DNA of 64,000 nt from Neospora caninum Liverpool (GCF_000208865.1 NC_018396.1:4025101-4089100), one strand, 5' to 3'. Positions 24,503 to 36,629 are shown, counted from the first letter of the stretch. The notes: generated by a model from the sequence alone, not told the origin. Numbers and translations are program-made.

Positions 24503-25914
24503 ATGAGTGGACGGGGCCGCGGACGAGGCGGTTCGCGAGGGCGAGGGAAACCGCGCGGCGGCCGAGGATCGCGGCGCGTCGCCACTTTCGAAGAAGTCAT
24601 GGAGCGAAACGCGGCTCTCGAACGCAGAGAGCGGGGCGAAGAAGAGTCGAGCGAAGAAGAGGAGGAGGAAGAAGAAGAGGAAGAAGAAGAAGAGACGGCG
24701 GCCACCAAGTTCAAGAGACCCCTCGATTTCCTCAGGCAACAAAAGAAAAAAGAACTGGGCGAGGACGACAGCGAAGACGTAAGTACACCACACCGGCGAC
24801 AGAAATACAGGAAAAGCCACACAGACGAAAGTGGTAAATGCCAACCACGCGGGGACGGGGGCGGTCCTCTGCTCCGGCCATAGGTCGTGTACATATCCAC
24901 CTGGTTGTGACGCAGTAACAGACGTGTCTATCTCCTTGCGATGATGCACAAAATCCGCCGGCTATTGCTATGCACCTTTGTGTATATACCGCTGCATACA
25001 TGCGTATACTTATATCTGTCAAATGGGGGACGAGTCTGAAACGATAGCGACACTTCAGGAATTGCGTGCAAATGTTGGTTGGCGCATGCTATGCGTTCTT
25101 ACATCATTCGTGGCTCCTCACCTTCTTTTATCTTGCCCGAAACAGTCCGTCTGAACACACACAATCACGCTCTCGTATGACAACATGGCTTCTCTATTGC
25201 GTGTGTATATTCGAATAGATGAAGGACGTTTACGTGCATAGCCACGATTTTTTTTGTGATACTCCAGGGGGTGTCCGTAAATACATATTCATACATATAT
25301 ACAAATATATATGGATCTGCATGCACACATAAGGTGACTTTCTCACCCCTCTGTCTTGTGTGCATTGTGTTTGCAGGAGGAAGAGGACTTGTCGATAAAT
25401 GTAAGATTCGCTTCGCCTTCCCGTCAGCAACCGACGGGAACATGCAGTAAACAACCCTTCCTACCTCAACAAAGAGGCTTCATATACGTCTGTTCCAATA
25501 ATATTTATGAAGGAACTCATATGGATGTACACATATATAATACCTTATGTATGGATGTCATTTTGAGTCCCTTTCCGCGCTGTAGGTGCAGATCTTCTTC
25601 ACTTCCATCGTGGAACCTAACAGGACACTTGGGTGAGATATACATCTTTCCACACTCAACTTCTTCATATATTTATACATGTGTTCATATATAGACATGT
25701 ATTCATTCCATATATGAAGCATATTAGTTCGCTCTCTTGCATTCCGGGTGTGTTTCGAGATGATGCTGAACTGATGTAGACAATCTGGAAGTGTGCGCCA
25801 CAACTCTGCACGCCTGTACGTATATATATATATATATATGTACGCTATATATGTATATATACGCTATATGTACGCTATATATATATATATATATATATAT
25901 ACGCTATATACATA

Positions 25915-25953
<39 letters not shown>

Positions 25954-27199
25954 TATATGTATAGAGGCAGCTTTTCCGTTCAAGGTGTCCTTTCCTGACG
26001 GGCCAGTGATAAATCAAACTGGTGTGCAACCTTTCTTCCTCCCTTTCGATGGCTCTTTTCCATTCCCTCTTGTGGGGTGGTTTGCCTTCCCACCGTCTTC
26101 GCGGTCGTCCTCTCCTCTCTCGCGCTCTTCTGTCTCGTCTTGCTCCTTTTTGCGACTCCTTTCTTCTTCCTCGGATTCTCCTCTCCCTCAGCTGGGCAAC
26201 ATGCGCTTGTCGATGGCAAATCCCAATCGCGACCGGAAGGCTGTGGAGAAGACAGGCGTCGTGGAGCTAAGCAGACGCGAGAGAGAAGAATTAGAGAGGC
26301 AAAGGCGACAGCGCATCTACCAGGTAAATTTTGTAGGGAACGGGGACTCAGAAGCAGAACGCAAGCTACACAAAGAACGACAGATGCGTATATGCGAAAG
26401 GATCTGCTTTCCTGTGCATCTCGATGCATGCCTATACCCGTTATAATCCTGTATTTACATGTAAATCTAATGGAATCATAACTAGCCACCAGCTTCTCAT
26501 ATACGCAAAATCATCCCCATGCGTCCAAGTGCAACAAGAACATGCATATCTCTCTACGTGGCCTTGTACATACATACACATATATATGTATACATATATA
26601 TATATATATTATCGGAGGCGAGCAAATCTTCGTTGGGCGTTTGCGCTCAGAAACTGCATGCGGAAGGCAAGACGGCAGAAGCCAAGGCAGATCTCGCTCG
26701 GTAAGAACTTACAGACTCTCAAACTGATAAATTATTAAGTTCAAAGTTAAAAAACGAAAACACTTGTTACTCTTCCAAAAAAACGAACCGAAATCCATGC
26801 GACTCATCTCCATCTCTCTACATGCACACATACATGCACAGACCATCATATATATACAGTGATACATATAGATGTATATCTATACGTGTATGTACTTGTA
26901 TATGTGTGTATCTTTGTGCATAGTACACAAAAAGTATATACACAGTGAAATCTTCGGAGAGAGCTAGCTCTGTCGAAAGCTACTGCCGTCTACTTAATAA
27001 ATATATCTTTATACAGTAGTATATATATAAAATATATATGTATGATATCGATAGATGGATAAATAAGAGCCGCGTTATTCTGTCTCTCTTTCCACGGGAA
27101 TTTAACCGCCTCGGTCTTTTTGATTTTTTCAGGTTGGCGGAGGTCCGACGGCGGCGCGAAGAAGCAGCTAGATTGCGGGCACAGAACGGAGGCGGGTAG
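24503..27199 (+). CDS. 28-kDa heat- and acid-stable phosphoprotein (PP28/PDAP1 family)
   Basis: Five exons: 24503-24778, 25377-25400, 26192-26323, 26651-26700 and 27133-27199, all GT-AG, giving 182 residues; human PDAP1 is about the same length. The start sits in CAACATGAG with A at -3. Residues 1-25 are an Arg/Gly repeat (SGRGRGRGGSRGRGKPRGG). Residues 45-65 are an almost pure Glu block. The conserved family core follows: ANPNRDRK, VELSRREREELERQ, KLHAEGKTAEAKADLARL and VRRRREEAARLRAQ. The family is known in mammals as a casein-kinase substrate that binds PDGF; its role in protists is not established. The RGG-like start suggests RNA or nucleic-acid contact, which is inference. Exon 2 encodes only EEEDLSIN. 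Confidence 0.92.
25818..25962. repeat. Compound AT-rich microsatellite in PP28-gene intron
   Basis: Alternating (TA)n blocks and CGCTATATG-type spacers, within the intron between exons 25377-25400 and 26192-26323. Confidence 0.9.
26573..26611. repeat. (AT)n microsatellite in PP28-gene intron
   Basis: Short ATAC/ATAT and AT runs 40 to 75 bases upstream of the exon starting at 26651. Confidence 0.85.
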
Positions 27200-29489
27200 G
27201 CGAGAAGCAAAAGAGGAGAGAAAGAAGAAAAAACAGAAGAAACAACAGACCAGAATTCCGTTTGAAGTGCTTCAGCGAACAGGTCGCAGAGGGGTACGCG
27301 CTCTCTCTTTCTCTCCTTTTCCGTCTCTCTGCTTTCTGTCGCCATCTGTTGTGTCTCTTTGCCTTTTCGTTCAAGTCTCGCGCGCTCTTAGCATTGTTTT
27401 GTCTTCCGCCTGATCCTCTTTTTTTTTCCGTTCGCGCGCGCGGTTGAGGGCTCGACTTTCCTCCCGTGTGTGTGCGTTCACTGTAGCGAGAAATGAGCAT
27501 TGTCGCGTACCACGATGTAGAGCGAGGAGACGTCTTCGCCGTCAAAGAAATATTCGCGTTAAAGCAGCCCTCATTTCGTATTTTTTCTTGCCCCTCACCT
27601 GTTGAGTACCTTGTGCCTCCCGCTGTCGCCGTTTTAGAGGTTTTTTCCACGGCGTGTGACGAGGTACAGGTTTGCCTCAGACGTTGCAGCTAAAAAGCTG
27701 AAAGAGCTGTCAAGACGGTGTCTGTACAGACACCTATACTTCTAGATATATACGTGTTCGTATTTTGAGGAGGTAACCTTTTGTCTCTGGATGCGACTAT
27801 CCACACGTACAATTTTATACATCTATATAGATACGTACATGTGCATTATATATACACGTCCATCTGGCTATCTCTGTGTGTATGCATATGTAAGTGTATG
27901 TATATTTTTATGAATGTGTAGGGTAGTAGTGTCGTTGAGAGGCGGCTAGAAGTCGCGGTAGACTTTTGCGTTCATTTTTTCGTCGAACTTTCTCTTCTTT
28001 GGTTGATACAAGATGGAGAGATGTGTACATGCACCCTATTGGAGACGTTGTGGAAATCTGGGAGGGCAGGCGTGCTCGGGCGGACGGCGTTTCCGAATTG
28101 CCGCCCTGCGCGTTTGGTCGCCTGCCGCGTTTACCGGCGCAAACGCAAAGGGGCGGGAAGACCAGAAAAGAGAGACGGAAAGACCAGGAGAGAGAGACGG
28201 AAAGGGCAGAAGAGAAAGGCGCCTGCTCGTCTCTGATCGCGCGCTTCTCTTTCTTCTGCCTTCAAGCGATGTGAGGTGCCTATAGCAGGCGTTTCGACGT
28301 TTCTTGGTTTATGGAGTTTTCCGGATCAACTCACTTTCGGAGACAAAGTTAGAGAGCAGAAAAGCCCAGCAAACGCGCACGGGGAGAGAGAGGCGACGGG
28401 TTGTAGCTACGATGCGGACGAGAAGAAGCTTTACAGCCTGGCCTTTGCGAGAAACAAGCGCAGAGAGAAAAAAGAAAAAACCCAGAGCCGGACATATAAG
28501 ATGCGAGATCACACGCGGGGTCCAGTAGCATTTCGGAAGAGCAAAGAGAGAGAAAACAAAGAGGAAAAAGAAGGAAAAAGACAGAGGCCAGAGCGAGAAG
28601 GGAAGGAAAACAGAGGGGAGAGGGGAGAGACTCGGCATGTGTGTCATTCGGAACCGGTGATAGTGTCGGGCTGGAGCGCCCGCCAGGGATTCTGCTGAGT
28701 CGCACAAGTCACGTTTCGCCGTTTTTCTCTTCTCATGAAACCCCTTTTCAGGTCCCTTTTACCATGTATCTTTTGTGTGCCTTTTCTCCTTTCATGAATG
28801 CACTGAAGCACGAAACGCACCTGAGCGAAAATTTCACATAAAGTCACACAAACACACAAAGATACGCAAGACGGCCTCCCTGCTCGCGCAGACTGCCCCG
28901 TCAGCGTCACTAGGAGAGGTCTGTATATCCGGAAGGCGATACTTTTAACGCCGCTACGCACAAAAATGTGTAAATACAAATACAACTGTATATGGTTATG
29001 CCTATAGCATGCGTTTAAATACCACGGACTAGATACACGCGTGTCCAATCTTGTGCACGCACGTCTTCTGGGCCGTAGAGCTGAAGGCTGTCACCTCTCC
29101 GTGTTTGCAAAGAAGGCAAATGGAATCTCCCACGTCAGTCCTATCGGCGCAGATAGGCCAGTCCTATCGGCGCAGATAGGCCAGTAGAAAGGCCGCGCGA
29201 TGTGTACGGGGGGAGGCAAGGCGCCGCGCTCTCTCCGACGTCCTTTGTCGCTGCGGAGACAAGTCGGAGCCTGCAGCGGCTCTCTGTGTAGGCTTCTGAG
29301 ATTTCGCGCCGAGGAGGCACCATGACGGTTCAGCGTGAGAAAGAAAAAGATGCGAGTAGGATCCGCGCAGTCGCACCGGGACGCGGCCGTGCCTGTCGTG
29401 TGGGCAGTAATCGAGCAACGTGGCCTGTCCTTCAGCAGCTTCTCTTCCTTGTGCGTGGCACTCTCGCCTCGCTCTCAACGCTCCGCTTC
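27200..29489. other. Intergenic between convergent genes
   Basis: Holds the 3' ends of the PP28-family gene (plus) and the ABHD11-like gene (minus). Open frames here start at GTG or are purine-rich (AGAG/GAAA around 28140-28640) and show no family resemblance. A 23-bp tandem duplication lies at 29136-29181. Confidence 0.6.
29136..29181. repeat. Tandem 23-bp duplication carrying a hairpin
   Basis: Two identical adjacent 23-bp units (29136-29158 and 29159-29181). Each contains CCTATC and GATAGG separated by GGCGCA, so each can fold into a 6-bp hairpin. It lies about 310 bases beyond the stop of the ABHD11-like gene. Confidence 0.9.
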
Positions 29490-31094
29490 TCAACTAACCC
29501 GCGGAGGCGTCTCCATTACTTCCTCCAGAAGCTCGTTGATCGCTGCCGCGGTTCCCGCAGGCTGGTCGATGTGGACTGCGTGCCCTGCGGCCTCGAGGGC
29601 GAGGCCCCGCGCAGCTGGGAAGTACCTTTTCACTGCCTCCCAGTGTCTCTCAGGGTTCACCCACGGAGATGCGAGCCCGCGAAGGACCAGAACGGGACCG
29701 AGAAACGGCGCAGGCGGTTCATGGAAGCTCGCCACCGCTGCATGCGCTGCACGGGAAGTCGCCGAAGACACTTCAGGAGGAGCGGAAGGAGGAAGAGAAG
29801 GAGTCGTGGCAGAAGAGGCGGGAAGAGCGGGAGGCAAATCCCACTTTAGCGTCTCGTTGCGGAAGCTGTCTCGAATCACCTGGATGTTCATTTTCCATCT
29901 TAACGTTGTCGCGGGCGGCGCTTGGCCCAGGTCTCGCGTCCCTTTTCCTGACTCCCTTGCATGACCTCCGCACCGATCCGCTTCATCCTCTTCTTTCTCC
30001 CCGTCTTCTCCTTTCCCGCGTCTCTCCTTCTTCCCCTCTTTCATCTCCGCTTTATCTCCGCGGCTGTCTGCTTGCCTCAGAGGTCGCAGGCCGTCTGCCT
30101 CCTCTCCTGGCGCGCTCCCCTTGGGCCCTTCGGTCGCTGCGTCGTCGCTACCAGTTGTCTCTTCTTTTTCCTGTCCTTTTCCCTCAGCCTGGCCCTCTCC
30201 TTCTGCTTTTTCCAGGAGAACGAGGAGAGAGTCGATGCCGCCGGCCAGCAGCGGCATCTCCGTTTCAAGTTTTCGAATCACTCCGCTCTTGCCCCCGGGC
30301 ACTTCTGTGGGAAGCGCGGCCGCGAGTTCGACCAGTTCGCGTACGTCGAAAGAGCCTGAGCGCGGCAAGGGCCAGTCGTAATAATTCACAGGACAGATGT
30401 CGAGAGCAACGATGCTCTGAATCAGTCCCCTTGGAGCCCGTAGCGCCGCCGCCATCGCCACCTGGCCGCCGAGGCTGTGCCCTACCAGGCAGCAGCACCT
30501 TGCGTCTGAGGAAGAGACCTCTTCTCGGTCGGAACGGCGGCACACATCGCCCTCGAGTCCTTCTTCGCCCTCTCTTTCTTCTCCCACTCCTCGTTTTCCT
30601 CTTTGCGGCATAATAGAGTCTGCTTCCATCTTGGCGGTTTCGCGCTGAATGAGGGCGATGACGTCGGCGGCCATGTCTTCGAGAAACATGGAAGAGGTGA
30701 AAGGCGACGCGCCGTGGTTGCGCAGGTCGACGGCGAGGACGCGCTCGGCGTGGAGACGCGCGCAGAGATCGAGCATGTCGTCTCTGTTGCGAAACATGCC
30801 GTGCAAAACGACAACCAGAGAGGCGCGCCTGTCGCCACCGGCAGGGCGGCGAGGAATCACTTCTTGGTACGCGAGGTGGACGGCTCGAGAGAGGAAAGAA
30901 GGCGAATTAAAGGCCGAACGAGAAGAATTCATCCCACTCCGAGACGCGTCGCGAGCGCTCGTGGAGACAGGTGTCTCGCGACAGGCAGGCTTGTCAGAGG
31001 CGTGCCCTGCTGCGTGGATCGAGGGGAAGGCGACCGCCGCTGGGCATGCGGCCCGTGGTGCCTGCGGGTCCGCGCCGACTGTGGAACCCCACAT
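29490..31094 (-). CDS. ABHD11-like alpha/beta hydrolase
   Basis: Intronless, 534 residues from the ATG at 31094-31092 (MWGSTVG, G at -3). The upstream codons in frame contain only a GTG. Serine-hydrolase features in order: oxyanion region VVVLHGMFRN (H98), AVDLRNHGASP, nucleophile elbow VGHSLGGQVAMA (S207), ALDICPVNYYDWP, the core strand LGPVLVLRGL, and the final catalytic histidine in AGHAVHIDQP (H505). This order and the DxRNHG and DISPV-like motifs match the ABHD11 family, which is mitochondrial in mammals. The Ser/Arg/Ala-rich first 60 residues could be a transit peptide; that is inference. Two charged low-complexity insertions, at about 165-195 and 295-400, make it much longer than the roughly 300-residue family norm. 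Substrate unknown. Confidence 0.85.
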   Translation of the reverse strand: MWGSTVGADPQAPRAACPAAVAFPSIHAAGHASDKPACRETPVSTSARDASRSGMNSSRSAFNSPSFLSRAVHLAYQEVIPRRPAGGDRRASLVVVLHGMFRNRDDMLDLCARLHAERVLAVDLRNHGASPFTSSMFLEDMAADVIALIQRETAKMEADSIMPQRGKRGVGEEREGEEGLEGDVCRRSDREEVSSSDARCCCLVGHSLGGQVAMAAALRAPRGLIQSIVALDICPVNYYDWPLPRSGSFDVRELVELAAALPTEVPGGKSGVIRKLETEMPLLAGGIDSLLVLLEKAEGEGQAEGKGQEKEETTGSDDAATEGPKGSAPGEEADGLRPLRQADSRGDKAEMKEGKKERRGKGEDGEKEEDEADRCGGHARESGKGTRDLGQAPPATTLRWKMNIQVIRDSFRNETLKWDLPPALPASSATTPSLPPSAPPEVSSATSRAAHAAVASFHEPPAPFLGPVLVLRGLASPWVNPERHWEAVKRYFPAARGLALEAAGHAVHIDQPAGTAAAINELLEEVMETPPRVS

Positions 31095-31923
31095 GGCCTC
31101 CTGGCCTGTTGGACACACTGAGAGGCGGCACGGGGACTACGACGTGGATGCGGAAGCGCCGCCGCGCCGTCGCCTGCTGAAGAGACACTTTGACGAGCCT
31201 GAAGGCCCTTTTGTGTGGGGTGTCGTGCTTCGAACCCCCTGAGGGGGCGGGCCGAGGCAGACGCTGCCAGCCGTAGAGGAAGCGGAGATTGGCAGCGGAT
31301 GAAGCGAAGGTGAGAGCGGCGCAGAGAGAAAAAGGGGCAACGAGCGGAGCTTGGCAGTATCGAGGGAAGGCGCTTCGGCGCGTGGGCGCACAAAAAGCGC
31401 AGGAGGCGGGCGCGAAGACCAGGGGTTGTGTGTCTGGGAGACACAGTCTCGCCGGCGTTCAAAAAGAAGTGAGAGAGCAAAGAGGAAAACCATTAGACAA
31501 GCATAAAGGGCGTTTTTTTCCGGCAGAGACGAGAGCCGAGAAGAGAAAAGCGAGGGAAGGTGGTTGTAATTTGGATGCGCGGTCTGCTCCCAGAGCGCTG
31601 CGTGAAGAGAACCTTCCGGCCTAATCAAAAACGGGAGCGGAGCCTGAAGGGTATGCGCAGTGGAGGGGCAGAACGCGGAAATGGAGAAGCGGAAAGGTGA
31701 AATCAAGAACGGACGAAGACGCCACGAAACGGAGACCTGAAGCAGCCAACACGCGCTTGCGGGGTCGCGCGAGAAGAAGAATGCGTCGAGAAGGAAAACA
31801 GAAAACGAGGGGACATGGACAAAGGACGAAGCGAAGTCTCCGGGTCCGAGCAGGTGGACGGCGCCAGAAAGACAGCAGCTCGGCGCTGACGCTGGTAGAT
31901 TGCACCAACAGGCCTAACGAGGG

Positions 31924-31992
31924 GACCTAACGGTGTCGGGGAGACCTAACGGTGTCGGGGAGACCTAACGGTGTCGGGGAGACCTAACGGGA
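31924..31992. repeat. 19-bp minisatellite, three and a half copies
   Basis: The unit gacctaacggtgtcgggga occurs at 31924-31942, 31943-31961 and 31962-31980, followed by a diverged partial copy. A degenerate half-copy (cctaacgagggg) precedes it. Confidence 0.95.
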
Positions 31993-32874
31993 TCGGCGAG
32001 TCCACACGCCGGAGAAAAAGACCGGGGGAAAAGTCTGGAAATCCCCTGAGAAGGGAAGCGCGTGCAAGAGGGAGCCGTGCGGAGCAACAAGAGTCTCAAT
32101 GTCCACAAAGAGAGGCGTTCTGGACCAAAACAGAGGATAACAGAGAACGAAAGTGGAATAACGATCCCAGGATGCCGCGAGATCCACCCTAAAAAATGCA
32201 CATATCGCTGGATCTAAACAGAAGATATACACGCATACAGATAGAGGTATCGATATGTGTGTCTTGCTTGAGTGTCGGCCGACGCGTTGTACTCGGGTTC
32301 CTCAAACGAGGCGCCCGGGGGTAGGAGACAGCACCGGACTCGTGACTTCGGTTTGGGAGAGAGAGAGCGAAAACCGAGGTTAGCGGCAAAGGAAACGAAG
32401 AAAGTGAGCGAAAGGAGAAACGGAGAGGGCCCGCCCTAAGAAGAAGATAGGAATTCGCGCTAGACTACCTGGCTGCGTGTGTCGAGAGAGCGACACAGTA
32501 AGGATCTCGACAGAGACGCTCTCTGGGCGGGGAGACACGCCGGACGGCGTCAGGCCGCGTGTTGGAACACACTTCCGGAAAAGAATCGGTTTTCCAGATA
32601 GATCAGATGTATTTTTCTTGGGCCATATTTAATTATAACGCTGTAGGACCTACACTAACCCAAGGGTGTAGACGTGTTTGTTGGCGTTGTCTCTTTTTGA
32701 AAGAAGGCATCCGTGTGAAGGGCATGCGAGGCAGACAGGGTTCTTTGCGCGTCGCATGAAGAATGGGAAAACGGAGGAATGGTTTTTCATCTGACGAAAG
32801 CAGGAACACACATGAAGGGAATCTGCCATCGCAGAAGGCCTGGCGAGGAACAGTGAAAAACAGCGCGCGAGACG

Positions 32875-32888
32875 CCCCCCCCCCCCCC
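32875..32888. repeat. Poly-C run (14)
   Basis: Fourteen consecutive C on the plus strand in intergenic DNA. Confidence 0.95.
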
Positions 32889-35500
32889 TTTGTGTCGCTG
32901 ATGTGCAGAAACAGAAGGAAAAAGCAATTGACGTGGTGCTCTCGCGGCGTCTCTCTAGATTTTTACGCTAGCACGTGGGAGAAAAGGTACTTGGTCTCTG
33001 CGTCTGTGCTTGCCCCCTCGCGCCTCCACCGGTTCTCAAGGCAACGAAAACCTCCCCACCTCTGGAGGCCGTTTGAGCTCAAAAAGGCACAGCCAGGCAA
33101 GTTTGCGCCGCTCGCGAGGGCTATAATCTCTGTTCATTGGATGCAAGTTCTATCCTGTTCGCAGGGTTTCGAGGGAAGTGTGTTTCAAACAAAAGGGATG
33201 TTTCGCCGGGAAGTTAGCGTGTCAAATATATGACCGAGTATCAACTTTGGTGCACAGATGGGTATACTTAATCGTACGATTTGTACCTACTTGACCTCAG
33301 TTTAAGGTAAGGAGTCCTTTGTTTACACCTTGAACGGCAACATTCAGGAGCATACCGTTGTATTCGATGATCTTATATGTGGGATTTGGAAGAAGAGGCG
33401 TGATAGGACTACCGTAAGTACATAATATACAGTCCCCGGAGTAGCGGTTAAACTATAGAATCTGCGAGAACGGTGAATCCAGAAGAAGAAATCGGCGGCT
33501 GTTGCTTCGAGGTCTGAGAATGCAGGTGCATGTGAGGGGAGAAGCGTCTAGAGGAAAACGAAGCGTCGCTGGAGGGCGCTGTCGGAAAAGAGAGGCGGTG
33601 TTCCGCTCTAGCCTCTCTGGTTGCGTTGCAAGAGAGTCAACCTCCTTGGCAACGAAGGCGTGCGTCGAGCAGCAGGTGTTAAAACCCTCCCAAGAATCCA
33701 GCTAAAAAACAGCTCTCCGTGAAAGCCACGAGACAGTGCCCAGTCGTTATCGGAGCAGTTAACAGGACCCTCAGCGAACACGCGAGGAAGAGCCGCCTCG
33801 ACCAGTCCATCTGTGGTGTTTACAAAAGCCTAGTGTCCTTTCGTACCACTAGCTGATTGACAGAAGAAAGCGAGAAATAGGGCCAAGCTCTTGCTTCCTC
33901 GGATGAAGGCGTCTCATTGGTCATGTCGTGTTCCGTCTGTGGTCACGCACGGTATTCCCACTGTGCTTGTATTTGCATGGAAACTCAGATAAAAAGCAAA
34001 GTGTACACCTGGCAGGGGTCCAGGCATACCATGTATCCCGCTCGTGTTTTGTAGCGCACCGAATTCAGGGAAGGTCGGGGTACTCTTCGGTTCCGCTGCC
34101 ACATGACACAAACAGCAAAATGGGGAAGGCACCGCGTCGTCGGACTGCCCCGTTTGATTCACCTTGTCTCTGATAACGCGCGCGAAAGCCGCGTTTGCTT
34201 CCTTCTGTTTGAACGCCCGACAAAAGAAGAACGGGGATCTTTGACATGCGGTAAAAACCCTCGTTGGAGACACAGCACTGGAAGCGGCCGTGTCCAAACG
34301 ATACACCAAGCACGCGTTTTTCGATGCCGACACAGGGGACACAGCACAAGGGGGGTGAAAGCACGGGGGAAACGGCGTTTTTGGGCCGCCTGGAACGACA
34401 ACGGTGAAAACGTAGGCAGGTTCGAAGCTCCGGAGCCCAAACGAAACCGACCAACTTAGATGCACAGACATACTCAATTCATCCGGGTTGTCTCTACGTG
34501 ACTCCCCCCCTCAGTTCAACTGAAGGAGTTGTGCACAGTCTGTACCGTTGCATTGAGCGGTTGATTGGCATCACCTGGCCTTCCTTCTCTCTCTCTCCGC
34601 TGTGGAACTTCCGCAGACGCCAGTGCGGCGTAAACAGCGTTCGTCCAGCAGCAGTTCCAATCCGCTCAAAAGACATCCTCTCTGCCTCACAGGCTCCTGT
34701 GTCATACGACACGATGCGTTTACAGGCAGACGTCCATAACGTGGCGCTCGGTGCCATGAAGGAAAACGATCCCAGACACACTTGGCGCTCCCAACAGGTC
34801 GGTTTGCTCCCTTCGGCACAGCACGACAATCGCAAGACCGAAGCGTGGACAAGGCAACTGCGCCTCCGGTGTGTATCCGCCAGGTCCAAACATCTAGATG
34901 AGTTCCGAATCGGCGGCTGAAAAAGATGCCAAGCTGCGCTCTCAGTTCTCTTCGTGGTCTGAACCTCCCGTTTCCGCCCACGGCCGCATTCACGTTTCTC
35001 TGCGCTCGGGCATGCGTAGCTCTCCTTCTTTGGCCGTGGACCATTTCTTACAGAACTGCTGGAGCTAAGCTCCTATGCCTTTGCTGTGTCGAAATCGCTG
35101 GAGTGCCGCACTCGGTTTTTCGCCCTTCCCTGACCTGTGGTGCGCACCCTAAAACAGTACGGCAGCTGTACTTGCCCTTCTACATCGAACGAGACGCGTT
35201 GGGCGTCCTGCGGCGAGACATGCTTGACCCTCCCTTCTTTCAGATTCCTTGTGTCTCACGCATTTCCGCTTATCTGTTTGTGGCTGAGCGCTGTTTGCCG
35301 GGAGTTTGTTCATCATTTCCCTGTTCGCCGTTCGTCAGGAAGGCTGCGTGTCGCGCTGGCATGTCCGTACGGCACGAATGGATCGGCGGCGATCCCCAAC
35401 CACTTGACTCGCCTGGATTCTCGTTTTTTCTGGAGCAAGTTGCGAGTCTCCTGCGTTCTCTGAAATCTCAATTTCCCTGCAGTTTCGTCCCGTTCATTTG

Positions 35501-35512
35501 CCCCCCCCCCCC
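35501..35512. repeat. Poly-C run (12)
   Basis: Twelve consecutive C, 1.1 kb upstream of the topoisomerase start. Confidence 0.95.
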
Positions 35513-36629
35513 TGTCACAGGAACCGGGGACACTGGCGAGTTCCTGACAGCTTCGGGATGGCTTTCCAGGTTTTGGCGTGCAGGATCCCTCTGTTTTTTC
35601 GAAGCGTAGGCGTTTCCCCCTTGTCTGTGGCGAATGCCTTCGGTCCGAACCTTCCGATCGCGCCAGCGTCGCCCCCTCAAAAGATCCACTCGAGCCGGTC
35701 TGTTCACGCTGGCCTGTCGAGATACGTATGTAGAGCGAGATCGGCGCCTGCTTGCATGCTCTTTTTCCCTCTTTTCTCAGCCCTCCTTCTCACTTGCAGA
35801 CTCGCTCAATTTCCTTCTCTCTCCTTTTCCGTCCACACAGTCTCTCCTGTTCCTTTGGAAGCAGATCTTTGTCGCTTTTCTTTGCTGGCAATTTGGCTGC
35901 GAAGGCGCAAGCTCCGTCTTCTGTTTCCACGTCCCGTCGGGCAGGTCTGTTTGCCACGCGCATTTTCTCGAACCGTTGTTTCTCCTCTTTTTTCTACGCA
36001 GTTTTTGTTTCTCCACAGAAAATCTCTCTCCACAGACAACTGGATCTTCTTCCACTCGTCTTCCGCCCTGCCTTTCCCTTCGTCTGCAACCGCAACTTTT
36101 CCTCTCGTTGGATCGTCCAAGACGCAGTCGGATGATTCGTTTTCGGCGTCGTTACGCATCACCCCTCCGGCACTCTTTAGTAGAAAATCCGTGTCTTCTG
36201 AAACGGAACACGTCCGAGTCCGCCTCGTTTCCCCTCTTGTCGATGCCACCCTTCACACGCTCCCGCGTCGGTTCATCTTTTGCGGCGCGTCGAGAAGAAC
36301 ACACCGTTTCCTCTCGTCTTCGGGCCACGTATTGCATCTTCCGTTTCTCTCGTTTTTCGTCGTTCAGCCCTGGCTTTACCCTCCCCACATCTCCTTTTTT
36401 TACCCATCCAAAGGGTCCCTTCCCGCGTCCATCGCCTCTTCTCTCCATTGCCGATTCATCGTTCGTGGCGGCGCCAGCCGTCCTCTCGCCCTCCCTCTTT
36501 CTGTTTCCCTCTCTTTCACTTCTTCCCTCTCTCCATCCCTGTCGTTTGTTTTATTCGCGACCGTCAAGCCTGTTCTGAAGACCGTTCTTTCACGTTCTCT
36601 CCTTCGTTTTGGTCCCTTCCTCTCCCACG

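Larger units (their letters stand above)
31095..36629. other. Divergent intergenic region before the hydrolase and topoisomerase genes
   Basis: This 5.5-kb region lies between an outward minus-strand gene and an outward plus-strand gene, and so holds both promoters. It contains a 19-bp tandem repeat at 31924-31990, C homopolymers at 32875-32888 and 35501-35512, and an AT-richer stretch at 33220-33480. The last 1 kb before the topoisomerase ATG is strongly CT-rich. Frames at 34498-34920 (140 codons) and 34926-35609 (227 codons) are open, but I see no family signature and do not call them. Confidence 0.55.

Noticed and set aside
28276..28698. 140-codon plus-strand frame after the PP28-family gene
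   Set aside because: It begins at GTG, is purine-repeat derived (Lys/Glu/Arg) and lies in a likely 3' UTR.
32763..33233. 156-codon plus-strand frame
   Set aside because: It contains the 14-C run, has no conserved-looking segment and no splice partners.
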